Shown: piece after piece, positions 1 to 12,332 of the stretch
Layout of the letters: each line of letters opens with the position of its first letter
How positions within the stretch are numbered: position 1 is the first letter of the stretch
From: Branchiostoma floridae
Taxonomy: Eukaryota > Chordata > Leptocardii > Amphioxiformes > Branchiostomatidae
Length of the DNA stretch: 64,000 nt
NCBI RefSeq assembly: GCF_000003815.2
Contig: NC_049987.1
Span: 21,882,120-21,946,119, forward strand
Reading direction: 5' to 3'
Made by a program: the position numbers and the translations under genes
The notes under the pieces: model-generated
The model's input: the letters and a program-made list of their open reading frames with translations, nothing else
Told to the model about the DNA's origin: nothing
Databases searched by the model: none

Positions 1-54
1 GGAAGGATCTTAACTATAAACTCTATAAGAAGTTTTGTGATTTGAGCCACTCAC
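1..54 (-). other. Start of MAN1A intron 7 (cut by window edge)
   Basis: 54 bases directly after the exon 7 donor GTGAGT. Nothing else can be said from so short a stretch. Confidence 0.8.
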
Positions 55-170
55 AGTCATGGCCTGGTCGTACATCCTCCTGGCGTTATTGTCGATTTTC
101 CCGGACATGATCCACGACTTCAGCAGGTACTCGTAGAAACTGTCTCCCATCGCGCCCAGCGACGCGTGGT
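55..170 (-). CDS. MAN1A: Alpha-1,2-mannosidase IA, coding exon 7 (gene continues off the left edge)
   Basis: 116 bp (two bases completing Asn399, then residues 400-437), acceptor ttaaacag and donor ACT|GTGAGT, phase 0. It encodes HASLGAMGDSFYEYLLKSWI and then MSGKIDNNARRMYDQAMT, the GDSFYEYLLK signature of the family. By family knowledge the Asp of GDS (residue 408) matches an essential acidic residue (D463 in human ER mannosidase I). Roughly 200 C-terminal residues, including the remaining catalytic Glu and the calcium-binding Thr, must be encoded left of position 1, so the gene is 3'-partial here. Confidence 0.93.
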
Positions 171-1802
171 CTGTTTAAGGGAACACATTTGGATTTGATT
201 ACACACAGATAAGTTGGCATCATGACTACATGCTTTAGGGTCCGCTAAATAACGTTCACGCTGACCTTTCCTACCATGAAACCATAATACTCAAATGTCT
301 TTCTGCTGTATGTTTTTAACTCTATATACAGAAAAATATTGTTTCAAACACAGACTGAAAGCACCATAGCATGAAAACCCCCTTTGCCTTCTTACTGCTA
401 AATTAAGTCCCCACAAAAATTATAAATTCATAGTAACCAACAGGAATTAATTCTTCCAAACAACTGCTGATGTGCAATAATCCTCTGAAAATGAAGTTTC
501 AAATATTTATAGTGGTTGTATAAGCAGGGATTAGGTGCAACATTCCTTTAAATTTCACAACACAACAAAAATCTTATTTAAGAATGTAAACTTTCAGTCA
601 CACTCCTGTTACATTGTTAATATGATAGAACACAAGATAAGCCCAAAAAAAAATTGCAACTTTTCCAAATTACTCCTCAAGTCATGGCAAAACATAATAT
701 TCTCAGACAAGCTATATAGGATGTCGGAAATCTAATTTGTATACAAGGTATGGATTCAGAATTATTGTTCAGTACCAAGGACCGGGATGGTTTTGAATGC
801 TGTTCAGCACCAGGGACAGGGATGGATGTGTGGATGTTGTTCAGCACCAGGGACAGGGATGGATGTGTGAATGTTGTTCAGCACCAGGGACAGGGATGGA
901 TGTGTGAATGTTGTTCAGCACCAGAAACAGGTGTGTGTGTAAATGTTGTTCAGCACCAGGGACAGGGATGGCTGTGTGAATGTTGTTCAGCACCAGGGAC
1001 AGGGATGGATGTGTGAATGTTGTTCAGCACCAGGGACAGGGATGGATGTGTGGATGTTGTTCAGCACCAGGGGCAGGGATGGATGTGTGAATGTTGTTCA
1101 GCACCAGGGACAGGTTTGGATGTGTGAATGTTGTTCAGCACCAGGGACAGGGATGGTTGTGTCTATGTTGTTCAGTACCAGGGACAGGGATGGATGTGTG
1201 GATGTTGTTCAGCACCAGGGACAGGGATGGGTATATGAATGGTGTTCAGCACCAGGGACAGGGATGGATGTGTGAATGCTGTTCAGTACCAGGGACAGGG
1301 ATGGATGTGTGAATGTTGTTCAGTACCAGGGACAGGGATGGATGTGTGAATGTTGTTCAGCACCAGGGACAGGGATGGATGTGTCTATGTTGTTCAGTAC
1401 CAGGGACAGGGATGGATGTGTGGATGTTGTTCAGCACCAGGGACAGGGATGGGTATATGAATGGTGTTCAGCACCAGGGACAGGGATGGATGTGTGAATG
1501 CTGTTCAGTACCAGGGACAGGGATGGATGTGTGAATGTTGTTCAGTACCAGGGACAGGGATGGATGTGTGAATGTTGTTCAGCACCAGGGACAGGGATGG
1601 AAGTGTGAATGTTGCTCAGTACCAGGGACAGGGATGGATGTGTGGATGTTGCTCAGCACCAGGGAAAGGGATGGTTGTACGGATGTTGTTCAGCACCAGG
1701 GGAAATATGCGCAATGCAAATTATGTAATGACACAAGTTAGCCTTTAAGCAATTTCATTTTAACTGTACCACCTGACAACAAACAGTAACAGTTTGCCTT
1801 AC
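171..1802 (-). other. MAN1A: MAN1A intron 6
   Basis: 1632-bp intron between exons 6 and 7. Its right half is a 37-bp minisatellite (764-1702). The stretch 171-763 is AT-rich single-copy-looking sequence with no gene or repeat that I can see. Confidence 0.9.
764..1702 (+). repeat. 37-bp minisatellite with a 222-bp higher-order period
   Basis: About 25 tandem copies of a 37-bp unit whose core reads TGTTCAGCACCAGGGACAGG followed by gatggatgtgtgaatgt. Because 37 is not a multiple of three and the unit has no stop in its forward frames, several overlapping forward open frames arise (CCSAPGTGMDV, VVQHQGQGW, MLFSTRDRDG repeats). They are artefacts of the repeat. Variant units recur exactly six units (222 bp) apart: gggtatatgaatgg at 1228 and 1450, and gtgtctatgttg near 1159 and 1381. 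This shows a later block duplication. The array lies inside MAN1A intron 6. Confidence 0.95.
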
Positions 1803-1896
1803 TTTGTCCCCATTTGCCAGTCTTGGGGTTGATGTAGATGGGGTAGAGTCCGTCGGGCTTGTCCAGTTCTGAGATCACCTCTCGAACTCTTTTTAC
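1803..1896 (-). CDS. MAN1A: Alpha-1,2-mannosidase IA, coding exon 6
   Basis: 94 bp (residues 368-398 plus one base), acceptor ctgtgcag and donor GTAAGG. It encodes VKRVREVISELDKPDGLYPI and then YINPKTGKWGQ, equivalent to the family block [21 protein letters not shown]. The split codon completes as Asn with exon 7. The reading frame continues past the donor for a short distance, but that tail has no similarity to the family. Confidence 0.94.
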
Positions 1897-3408
<1,512 letters not shown>

Positions 3409-3489
3409 CTGATCTCCGGTCATGGCGAAAGCAGCGAGCAGACCCCCCACGAAGCGGATGGTCACCTCGAACACTGAGATGTCTGCAGT
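3409..3489 (-). CDS. MAN1A: Alpha-1,2-mannosidase IA, coding exon 3
   Basis: 27 codons (residues 268-294), phase 0 at both ends, with acceptor tctcaacag and donor CAG|GTAGGA. It reads TADISVFEVTIRFVGG and then LLAAFAMTGDQ, the conserved GH47 block after the first barrel helices. The Glu in SVFEV (residue 275) aligns, by family knowledge, with one of the essential acidic residues of class I mannosidases (E330 of human ER mannosidase I). The exon is too short to appear as a convincing open frame; it was found from the conserved block and its splice signals. Confidence 0.93.
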
Positions 3490-3727
3490 CTGTTGAGAAA
3501 CAAGGTTAAAACATCACTGTTATGGCACAAGGAAAAGATAGATCAATGTATTTCAGGTCTCTGCCAATGTGTAGAGTGGAATTCGTTGTGACGTACAGTA
3601 CAAGTACATTGTATCATCACTCGGCACATGTACATTTCAAATTTCAACACTTATAGCTGAAAATGGAATGGTGAGGTCTGACAGGTTGTTATAAGTCCTG
3701 ATGCGTTACACAGAGGGACAGTTTTAC

Positions 3728-3870
3728 TGGCTATACAAATACAGATACAGAAGCTGGTGTGTTAGACCAAAGGGCTGTTATACCGTAGAAACAGATACTG
3801 ATTGTACAGAAGTTGGCATTATACACTGAAGGGTGGTTATGCTGGCTATAACAGATACAGAAGCTGGCGA
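3728..3870 (+). repeat. Short tandem triplication, unit about 55-60 bp
   Basis: Three degenerate units around the core acagatacagaagctggyg followed by a ttata/ggctgttata segment (3740, 3789 and 3849). Non-coding, in MAN1A intron 2. Confidence 0.6.
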
Positions 3871-5056
3871 GCATCTCCAAAAAGTAGTTTTACCACTTTA
3901 CAGGTACATCATCAATTTACTGTATCTAATGTCTACACTCTTGGGGAAAAGAAACGGAAATAAAAAGTTGTCATTAATGATTTTTCACTCAGGCCAAATC
4001 ACCAGAATGTCGATAGATTTTTCTCCAAACATCCCCCTGGCATTCAAACTGATCAATTAATCAATATCCTTCCAACCATGCTGACTACAAAACACTCAGT
4101 TTATGGAGTCAACAAATTCAGTTGTCATGGCCTGAAATAGAATTGTAAATACAGAGAGACTTGATTACACAGAATGGGATAATAAATTTTATCAGTTTTA
4201 CATTTTAGCAATCTGGTTTTTGTTGCTCTGACGATAAGAGTACTAGTATACACAATGTTGCATAACTTGGTACAAAATAATTATAACTCCGTAGGATCGG
4301 CTGGTAAAGGCCGCAGCCTACATGGGGTGGGGTTGACATCCTCCTCACCTGCCCTTCCCCACACATCCTTTGCACATCCCTCATTGTAAATCAAAAATCT
4401 CCCTAAATGTTTAGGAAAGACAGTCTATCCTTTAGTTTGTCTACCAAAGCCTGCCTGGAATGGGCAGTTTGAAAGAAAAAAAAGAGTAAAATATAATAAA
4501 AGATTCATTAGCATATTTAATGTGTTTATTTCTTGACTATACATTTTTAGTTTTCGTTCCTGCAAACAACTCAGCTGGGTCACAGTTTGGCTGGAAATGT
4601 GACCCTAGCATAAATGTGATTCAGTCTTGCTCTAGTGCACAGTATCAAGCGGGTGGAAACCCTTTAGCTGGTTACGTTGCAGATATTGGTGATAAGAACG
4701 TCATGAGGATTTAAAGTCTGACAGCGCAAATATCTGTGCACTTATTTTCCAATAAGGCAGGCCTGACCAATTATCAAAGTGCAGATGAGTCACTTGGATG
4801 CAGACCCACAAGAGATTCTTGTCATAATGATATCTGTGTCCCTCGTTAGTGGTACTAATCAATGCTAATTGGGTTGTACGGCGAGTTGATAGGATATCCC
4901 TTCCGAACAGGGATAGATGGATTGTTTGCGTTAGCGCATAGATTGACATAGATGTGTTCAATCAAGTGTACAAAAGCGTATGCATGGACTAGACCGGGTC
5001 TATACATGATGTAGTTGCAACATTCTTAATTAATGAATATAGGAGAATTCTTTATT

Positions 5057-5124
5057 ATATAGGAGAATTCTTTTTACACAACCAGCAGGTACTTATAGTT
5101 GTGTAAAAAGAATTCTGCTATATT
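5057..5124. repeat. Inverted repeat (19-bp perfect arms, extendable)
   Basis: Arm agaattctttttacacaac (5064-5082) is matched exactly by gttgtgtaaaaagaattct (5098-5116) across a 15-base loop. The arms extend outward about 7 more bases with one or two mismatches. A second nearby agaattctttatta copy (5044) precedes it. Probably the core of a small foldback element. Confidence 0.85.
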
Positions 5125-5223
5125 CTATATTTTACCAACCTGATGAAACTATTTTCAGATTCTTAATTAATGTTATTGTCTATTACACTATGCATACTGA
5201 TTTTAAGCATCTCTATTTCTAAG

Positions 5224-5360
5224 ATTTGCTGGCACATTTATGCAAGCATGACTGGGAACGACAGATGATTTCTAATATTAATGTTAGAATTTGCTGGCAA
5301 ATTTATGCAAGCATTGTTTAACCCTCGAGTTGACTGGAAACAACAGACAATAAACCGGAT
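5224..5360 (+). repeat. Tandem duplication, unit about 80 bp
   Basis: Two copies of a segment containing gctggcacatttatgcaagc and a following gactgggaacgacaga/gactggaaacaacaga motif (near 5229 and 5292). Non-coding. Confidence 0.6.
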
Positions 5361-5726
5361 AGTGCGAGACTCAGTGTGTCTAGATATTGATCCAGTGGAC
5401 TGTTGTAATGTCACAACATCAGAAAAAGACTAGCAAAAACAACAAATCCACTACCAGGGAAAACATAACTACCAAACGAGCTGAAAGCTGTATTCTTGAT
5501 GAGCTCAACACTACATGTATGCACAAGCAAAGCTGGGGTGAGGAGAGGTCTCATCTTCATGTTATTGTGATTCCTACAGCATCCACCTCTGATACTGCCG
5601 GGATCATGCACACACACAGGGGTCACTGCCACTGATAACATCAAAAGGTACACACTCCCCAGGCGCGCCGTATCTCCAATGTTGATCAGCGTTCAGCGAC
5701 CACAAGTTAGCTTAACGACCCTGTTT

Positions 5727-5880
5727 CCTGGGGAGGGTGGCTCAGTGGTTTGTGACCCTGTTTTGGACTGGAGGGTCGGAGGTCGAATCCTGACTTTGTT
5801 CCTCACCCCAGTTAAGCTTTGGAAAGGGCTGCAGTAAAAAGTGCAGGAGGTTATGATGTGGGACAAATAAAGTTATTCAT
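5727..5880 (+). mobile_element. tRNA-derived SINE, family A
   Basis: Begins with a tRNA-like head: A-box-like GGTGGCTCAGTGGT (about 5737) and B-box-like GGAGGTCGAATCC (about 5778). A body follows with aaagggctgcagt and a tail acaaataaagttattcattc. The same body recurs at 6055 within an adjacent duplication, and a related element is at about 15642-15815. It is too degenerate for a functional tRNA gene. Confidence 0.7.
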
Positions 5881-6312
5881 TCACAATGGTTTACCACATA
5901 TTTTTCAAAAAGTTGATGTTTCAATGACTGTCCACCATCTTCTTCAGGACAATCATGAAAGAATGCATTGTAAAATGTAAAGCAAATGAGGTACATGAAG
6001 CTGCAGTACAAAGTGAACAAGTCATCATGAAAATGTTGGTGGCTTTGTTATTAACCCCAGTTAAAGCTTTAGAAAGGGCTGCAGTCCTTATGACAGAAGG
6101 TTATGGTGTAGTACACAAAGTCATTCTTTTACAACCACATATTTTTCAAAGAGTCGATGTTTCGATGAATGTCAACCATCTTCTTCAGAGCACTAATAAA
6201 AAGGACTGCATTGTTTCCAAATGATGAGGTACATGTAGTTGCAGTACAAAGAGAACAAGTGGCATCATTGCCCAGAAGATGGCAGACCTGGTCATCAAAT
6301 GTTGGTGGTGAA
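5806..6312 (+). repeat. Tandem duplication, unit about 250 bp
   Basis: Two copies of a segment starting ccccagttaa(a)gctttrgaaa and running through atttttcaaaragtygatgt, accatcttcttcag and gcagtacaaagwgaacaagt to aaatgttggtg. The copies start at about 5806 and 6055. The duplicated unit includes the tail of the SINE at 5727, so the duplication postdates that insertion. The 89-aa forward open frame here is not considered a gene. Confidence 0.75.
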
Positions 6313-6410
6313 TAAATAATTTCACTAATTCAGTCATTTAGTAACCTGATGAAATTAATTATATAATAATTCATGGGTATCTACTGTAAAGACCTTCCAT
6401 AGTACATTGT

Positions 6411-6568
6411 ACCAGAGGGTTTACTGCACACAGCGGATGTTCTTTTGTTGCAATCTGCATCACACACACAGACAGTCAGTCACACGTCATTTCCACAGTG
6501 CCTAACTGCACACACAGTGGATGTTCTTTGGTTACATGCACAATCTGCATCATGCATACAAATCATGG
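6411..6568 (+). repeat. Tandem duplication, unit about 95 bp
   Basis: Two diverged copies of ctgcacacagcggatgttct followed by ggttgcaatctgcatca (starting about 6423 and 6507). Non-coding. Confidence 0.6.
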
Positions 6569-6795
6569 TCTGACCCCGTAATGCTTGTGTGGGATTTCGA
6601 CATCTATAGACATCAAAGACTTTAAAGTCTACAATCCTCCAGTGCTGCTCGGGTCGGGTTGAACGACTGGAAGGAAGTTAAACGCCCCCCCTAACCAGGC
6701 TTCGAGGGTAAATGGAACGACCCTACTTCTAGACTAGGGCTTTAACTTCACCCAACTTGCCTGCTATCATATTGATGAGTTGCATTTCTTAGGAT

Positions 6796-6895
6796 NNNNN
6801 NNNNNNNNNNNNNNNNNNNNNNNNNNNNNNNNNNNNNNNNNNNNNNNNNNNNNNNNNNNNNNNNNNNNNNNNNNNNNNNNNNNNNNNNNNNNNNN
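6796..6895. other. Assembly gap (100 N)
   Basis: Exactly 100 N, the usual placeholder for a gap of unknown size. It lies in MAN1A intron 2, next to a long palindrome. Confidence 0.99.
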
Positions 6896-6906
6896 CACAT
6901 GATAGC

Positions 6907-6988
6907 AGTGAATCACAGCTACATTGTATAATGTGCTACATTATTGCTACATTATGTAGCACATTATACAATGTAGCTGTGATTCACT
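6907..6988. repeat. Perfect 35-bp-arm palindrome beside the assembly gap
   Basis: Arm 6907-6941 (starts agtgaatcacagctacattg) is repeated exactly in inverted orientation at 6954-6988, with a 12-base loop. Perfect identity of the arms suggests either a young foldback repeat or a snap-back artefact at the contig end. Confidence 0.9.
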
Positions 6989-7129
6989 TTTCTTTGTACT
7001 TATAAAAGAAAGGGTTTCCCAACATGACGCTGTAAAACAACATATCGACAATATGGTGAAGTCAATCAATGACATGAGAAAGCTTAACTTAAGCATTTGA
7101 ATGATAGAGGTTGGTTTAAAAGCCTGGCC

Positions 7130-7480
7130 TCTAGTATTGACACCCCCTGAAGTAGTACAGAACTGATGGAGTATCAACGTTGGCATATCGTCACAGCTCA
7201 CCGAGCAGAGGTCTATTGATATCGACTACACCGTTGAACGATGTGGCAAACGAAATTTCGCTCAGACGCAAAATGTGACAAAAGCATTCTTCCCACTATT
7301 GAATGGGGAAAAGATAGTTACACATCCCAGCTTTTCCGGCTGCTGAGGTTCGCACAGGATGTAACCAGGAAATTAATCATGGCATATTGGAGTGGATCAC
7401 TGGGCAGGAGTCCATTTATATTGATTACGGTCCGTTGAACAATCTGACGCTGGATATTTAGCCCCATCACAAAACGTTAG
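7130..7480. promoter_or_regulatory. Possible conserved non-coding (enhancer-like) segment
   Basis: A stretch of mixed composition unlike the surrounding AT-rich intron. It has homeodomain-type cores (gaaattaatcatgg at about 7370, atattgattacgg at about 7418) and no repeat copies elsewhere in the window. Neither strand carries a long open frame. This is only a composition-based suggestion. Confidence 0.2.
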
Positions 7481-7657
7481 GTGAATATCCTTCCCACGGT
7501 TGTCACATGTTGTCACAGCTACTACATACACCATTCACTGAATTGTACAACACAAGTCAAGTACGTACAATTACGCACAAGATAACTCAAGTAATTGGAT
7601 AGATTTAAAAACTAGCTTTTTTTATGATCCACTACTCACTGAGTGATGTGCCTAGTA

Positions 7658-7861
7658 ATATTGTAAATGCAGAAATGTTCGCGGTTGATTAATGTTCGCG
7701 GACTACTTCACCGCGAACTTAAAACCACCGCGAACATTTTTCTACTATGGTATTAGACTGCAGTCTATGGTGTTACTGCGAACTTAAATCCACCGCGAAA
7801 AGTCCCTTTTCCCACTACTGCGAAATTAAATCCCCGCGAACTTAAATGCATTTACAGTATA
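7658..7861. mobile_element. Foldback (MITE-like) element, TACTGTAAATGCA family, copy 1
   Basis: Ends are inverted repeats: tattgtaaatgcagaaa at the left and taaatgcatttacagtata at the right. The interior is built of gcgaacttaaa/ccgcgaac motifs in both orientations (ttcgcggt...accgcgaac). Related copies are at 25905-26031, about 37011-37505 and 49412-49624. TA-flanked ends suggest a mariner- or Kolobok-type non-autonomous element, but no transposase is present. Confidence 0.75.
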
Positions 7862-8220
7862 CTAGTATAGGCAACTTGACATCAATGGTCTGAAGGAACA
7901 AACCATGTATACAATTGTAGTAACAATTGTGGAACAAATCCTTTCCTTCTAATATCTCACGTACATTGTGTAATTACTTTAGAAACAGTAGAGAATGAAG
8001 CAAGCTCTCTAAAATGACAACACATGTATAAAGCTCCAGGCTTTCAAGAGTCAAGACAGTGCCGAAGAAGTCTAAAGGACAACGTTCCAAACTTAACGTG
8101 ACTGGTGTTGACACTAGCGCAGACCTGATGGCGGTTTGAATAGTTGAATAGTTCTGCGAGTAACAAGAAGAGACAGTCCGAGCAGGATTAGATGTGAGAC
8201 CGTTACTACCAGGTGCCATG

Positions 8221-8820
8221 ATGTGTGAAGATGATGGGGTCTAAAGCACGCTTAACTCACGGCAGCAATTTGAGAAGCAACTGACATTATAAGAAGTACT
8301 GAGTCTATAAGAGGTTGTCTGGAATGATTTTACAAGGAGGCTGGGTGTGACTACTGATCTAGGAGCAACTCCTTTCCAGCTAGTTTAGAGCTGTGCAACT
8401 GGGTCATGATAACTTGTAGCATGTCTTGTCAAAGCGCCAAGATGAGAAATAGACGCTTTTTTTCTTCAGCATGAGTCTAGCTAGGCAACCATCGAGGTAT
8501 CACTGAGAAGACAGCAGAGGCGTTGCTTTCCAGATGTGTGAAGATAATGGGGTCTAAAGCATGCTTAACTCACTGCAGCAATTTGAGAAGCAACTGACAT
8601 TACTAAGAAGTACTGAGTCTATAAGAGGTTGTCTGGAATGATTTTACAAGGAGGCTGGATGTGACTACAGATTGAAGGGACGCCTTTCCAGCTAGAGCTA
8701 CATGCATGCAGCTGTGTCAGAATGACTTGTAGCGTGTCTTGTCAAAGTGCCAAGATAGACGGTTGTCTTCCACATCACAATGATTCTAGCTAGGCTTCAA
8801 GGTATTATCACTAAGGGAAT
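8221..8820 (+). repeat. Tandem duplication, unit about 310 bp
   Basis: Copy 1 starts at 8221 (tgtgtgaagatgatggggtc) and copy 2 at about 8534. Both run through gcaatttgagaagcaactga, gtctggaatgattttacaag, cctttccagctag and gtgtcttgtcaaag. Divergence is modest with several small indels. No coding potential. Confidence 0.85.
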
Positions 8821-9031
8821 GGAAAAGTGCTAATTTCCAGTTGTGTGCTACATTGTATTTTACAATACGGCAATTTGAAAGTCATCTCTGTATCTTGTCT
8901 AGATCTTTGTAACACAAGATCCCACAGTTCAGGTCTAGGGAAACATGAGGGGAGTCGACAGGCTACTCATTGACAGTCGATGGATCACAAGCAAGTATCT
9001 GAAAATGGACAGTTACTAATATGCTATCTTT

Positions 9032-9208
9032 GTTCCAACGCACGGGAAACGCAGACGAGGACGCCAAGCTACCTCCTATCTAAAGTACATTCAACAGCGC
9101 CTAGGAGACTTTAATGACCATATGACTGCAAAGCAGATTCCCCATCTAGCTGCCGACAGAAGGGAATGGAAGAAACTTACAGTCACCTGCGCCGCAGCCG
9201 ACCGATGA
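9032..9208 (+). mobile_element. LINE fragment: C-terminal end of a non-LTR retrotransposon ORF2
   Basis: The frame 9032-9208 encodes VPTHGKRRRGRQATSYLKYI, then QQRLGDFNDHMTAKQIPHLA and ADRREWKKLTVTCAAADR before a stop. The order GRRRRGR..SYL..I...LG......DR..W..L...C..ADR is the typical C-terminal tail of animal endonuclease-reverse transcriptase ORFs, recognised from general family knowledge. No reverse transcriptase domain precedes it here, so this is a 5'-truncated copy. The following about 80 bases (ggtcaaagaagacg...) are its probable 3' UTR. Confidence 0.75.
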
Positions 9209-10014
9209 TGATCAAAGGTCAAAGAAGACGTGAAAGAACAAAAATAAAGAAGCTATTATTCATTATCATACTTAATATGCAAGAAGATATAGCTGTTTCA
9301 TACTCGGTTGTGCTGCATCTTCTGATCAAAAGCTGGTTTTGGTCCTTAATACTGCCACACTGATTGAAAACCTTTCATCTAGCAGCCAATTTACTAGTAT
9401 TCAAATTTCAATGAAAGATGAGCAAAGGTTTTTGTTACCTGATCTTTCTTTTGATTGCTTCAAAAGTAATGCATTTGAAACTAATCTTCAAAGTCTTCTT
9501 CTAAAAACAATGCATTTCAAACAAAATTCTTCTTAAACAGCTATAAGATCAAAAGTACCTCCAACACAACTTCACTTGTACAGCAAACCAACATTTAAGA
9601 ACAATATTTATAGTCATACACTCAGTTGTTTTTCACACCGTCGGGGCCAATGGTCAAGTCAAAATATGGTATCTTCAATCTATATATTTCTGACAAGCAA
9701 GCTTTGCAGCAAGCATAGAAAATCCTCTCTAACTCGGAGAAAATGGAAAGTAAAGCAGGCGTGATTTCTCCCTCCTTTATTTGCACGGCCTTTCAACTTT
9801 CCAATCTTCTTGAAAGCCTCGCCGTCCCATTGCTGAAATTGCTTTCACAGTGGCTGACAGATCTGAAACGTGATAAAGCCGCATCACTTTCTGTTTGGCT
9901 ACGCCGATATAGACGCCCCGCAAGGCCTACCGACCCATGGCATCATCAGTCTGACAGAAAGGGTTCTGCTGGAAGTTGGCGAGAAAGTGTTGGAGTTTGA
10001 AGAACTTCTGGTAT

Positions 10015-10470
10015 TGGGAGAATCCAATGCAGGGAGTGGTGGAGAATGTCATACAAATACGGCCGGGCTCTTTTCATTTTGATTCAAGAATCTTTGAAAT
10101 CTTTATCAAAATACCATGTTGCAGCCTTTTCTCAAGTTTAGTATAGTACATTTGTATTTTAAAAAGGGAGAATCCAATGCAGGGAGAGGCGGGGAATGTC
10201 TCGTGACAGTGGCCATGCAAATACAGCTGGGCTCTTTTCATTTTGATTAAAGAATCTTTGAAACCTTTATCAAAATACCATGTTGCAGCCTTTTCTCAAG
10301 TTGAGTATAGTAGTTTAAAAAGGGAGTATCCAACGCAGGGAGAGGCGGGGAATGTCTCGTGACAGTGGAAATGCAAATACAGCTGGGCTCTTTTCATTTT
10401 GATTAAAGAATCTTTGAAATCTTTATTAAAATACCATCTTGCAGACTTTTTCTCAAGTCTGAATTGTGTT
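10015..10470 (+). repeat. Tandem triplication, unit about 150 bp
   Basis: Three copies starting near 10015, 10166 and 10320. Each begins gggagwatccaaygcaggga and continues through gggctcttttcattttgatt, aagaatctttgaaayctttat and accatgttgcagccttttct. Copies 2 and 3 share an insertion (ctcgtgacagtgg) that copy 1 lacks, so they are the most recent pair. Confidence 0.9.
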
Positions 10471-11001
10471 GGCATTTACAAATCATACTCCTCCAGGGAG
10501 AATTGCAAAGTTGAGTATAGATAAAAATCAGAGCTTGGCCTATCTGTGCCTACAATGCTGGTGAAATAGAGTCCTAAAGTTAAATTATTTTTATACCAGC
10601 TGGTTGATGCATAAGTTAAGAAACTAGAGGACTCTTTCTTATCTCAGTGGCTTAACTAAGAAATCCATTTCCAACACGACTGAAAATCAGAGCATGAACT
10701 CTTGGTTATCAAACAATCATACCTTAGGAATCTTCCTGGGCAGTTCCAGACCACGAACATGACATTGATGCATTGCCCTTGCCTTCCTCAAAGAGAGCCC
10801 TATATACTTATCAGGCCCATTTGTCTGGGGGATAAATCTTCCAACCTTGATCAAAAGAAGGATGGTCTATTTTCTATTCTGTTTTCTATCATTGATGACA
10901 GGGACTTACCTTTATATGTCAGTGATTTCAAGTAATATTGAGAGGATCTAAAGCAGGGCACGCCTCCATTCTGATTGGCCTGGCATGCCCACGCCAATAC
11001 T

Positions 11002-11309
11002 CAGGGCTCAAATACCACCTGCACATATGCAGGTAAAATTGGAGCTGTGCAGGTATTTCTTGTGTCTACCTGCACTGGTAATGGGTTTTATACATAAATG
11101 TCCTATGATACAGCTGCTGTTACCACGTATTAAGTATTATTATAAAAGAAAAAATAGCTATCGTTCCTCAACAATTTTAGTATGATCCACACTTCATAAA
11201 TTCAGAGTGGTGCAGGTAAAATTTGTCTTGTAATTTTCAGTGTTACCTGCACCAGTGCAGGTATGCAGAAAATAGTGCAGGTATGCAGAATGAAGTATTT
11301 CGAGCCCTG
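11002..11309. mobile_element. MITE, CAGGGCTC family, copy 1 (308 bp)
   Basis: Ends are CAGGGCTCAAATACC and, inverted, GGTAT..ATTTCGAGCCCTG. It is flanked by a 7-bp direct repeat caatact (10995-11001 and 11310-11316). The interior is rich in ctgcac/gtgcaggt motifs in both orientations. It shares its sequence with 11994-12332 and 27940-28289. Terminal CAGGG is common in hAT elements. No transposase. Confidence 0.85.
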
Positions 11310-11993
11310 CAATACTGCATGTGGATATGGATCAGGAAAAAAGGAACCAGTAGTCTACAATAAGATTTATTCCTTATTCTTTTCTTAAGCATGGATGACA
11401 TTATCTTTCTGCATATGTTATTGATTGCAAACACAAGTAGTATTGATCAAATCTGAAACAGTATCCATGATTGAGTAGCCATGTACTATGTAAATATACA
11501 TGTACGTCTTAAGGATCAATCTCCAAGCATTGATCAAAGAATGATGGCTTTTTAAAAAGCCATTTCTTTTTCTCTTTTCAGCCCTTGCTGACAGTATCAA
11601 CTATGTTTTTACATTGATGGCAGGTAGCATGGATTTAGGATCTAAAACAGTACCCCCTTTTCGTCTGATTGAATGGACACGCAGATTTACGTTGGGGCTC
11701 AATCTTGGAACAGCAATCAAACTAACGATGGTTTTCTCGAAACTCATTCCCTATTCTCCTTCCAAGTACCACCTACCAGCTACAAGTATGATTGATTGTA
11801 GGAACATGTACTACATGTATGGAAAGAAACTGAAACAGGTAAAGTGTTCTTGGTCTATTGACTGGCCATATACGTGTAGATACTCGACTGGGCAATCAAT
11901 CTCAGAATGCTGATCAAAGAATGACGACTTTTAAAAATCCATTCTTATTCCCTTTTCAATCGTTGACGATAGTATCAACTACATATGTGCATC

Positions 11994-12332
11994 CAGGGCT
12001 GGAAATACCACCTACACATGCATGTTAGTGCAGGTAAAATTGGAGCTGTGCAGGTGTTTCTGGTGTCTACCTGTACCTAAGTTGCATTGGTCCATGTACT
12101 GTACTGGGTTTTATACATAAATGTCCTATAAAGTATAATGTAGGTCTATATAGATTGACTGTTACTGCCTATAAAGTATAAAAGAAAAAAATAGCAATAG
12201 TTCCTGAACAATTCTAGTATGATCCATGATTCCTAAATTCAGAGCGGTGCAGGTGAAATTTGTCTGGTGCAGGTAATTTACAATATTACCTGCACCAGTG
12301 CAGGTATGCAGGATATAGTATTTCGAGCACTG
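11994..12332. mobile_element. MITE, CAGGGCTC family, copy 2 (339 bp)
   Basis: Same sequence family as the copy at 11002: cagggctggaaataccacct at the left, gtatttcgagcactg at the right, and internal gtgcaggtaaaattggagct and tttatacataaatgtcctat. Flanked by the 5-bp repeat gcatc (11989-11993 and 12333-12337). Confidence 0.85.

Noticed and set aside
750-1741. Several forward open frames with CCSAPGTGMDV / VVQHQGQGW repeats
   Set aside because: They are all translations of one 37-bp minisatellite in different frames, inside an intron of a gene on the other strand.
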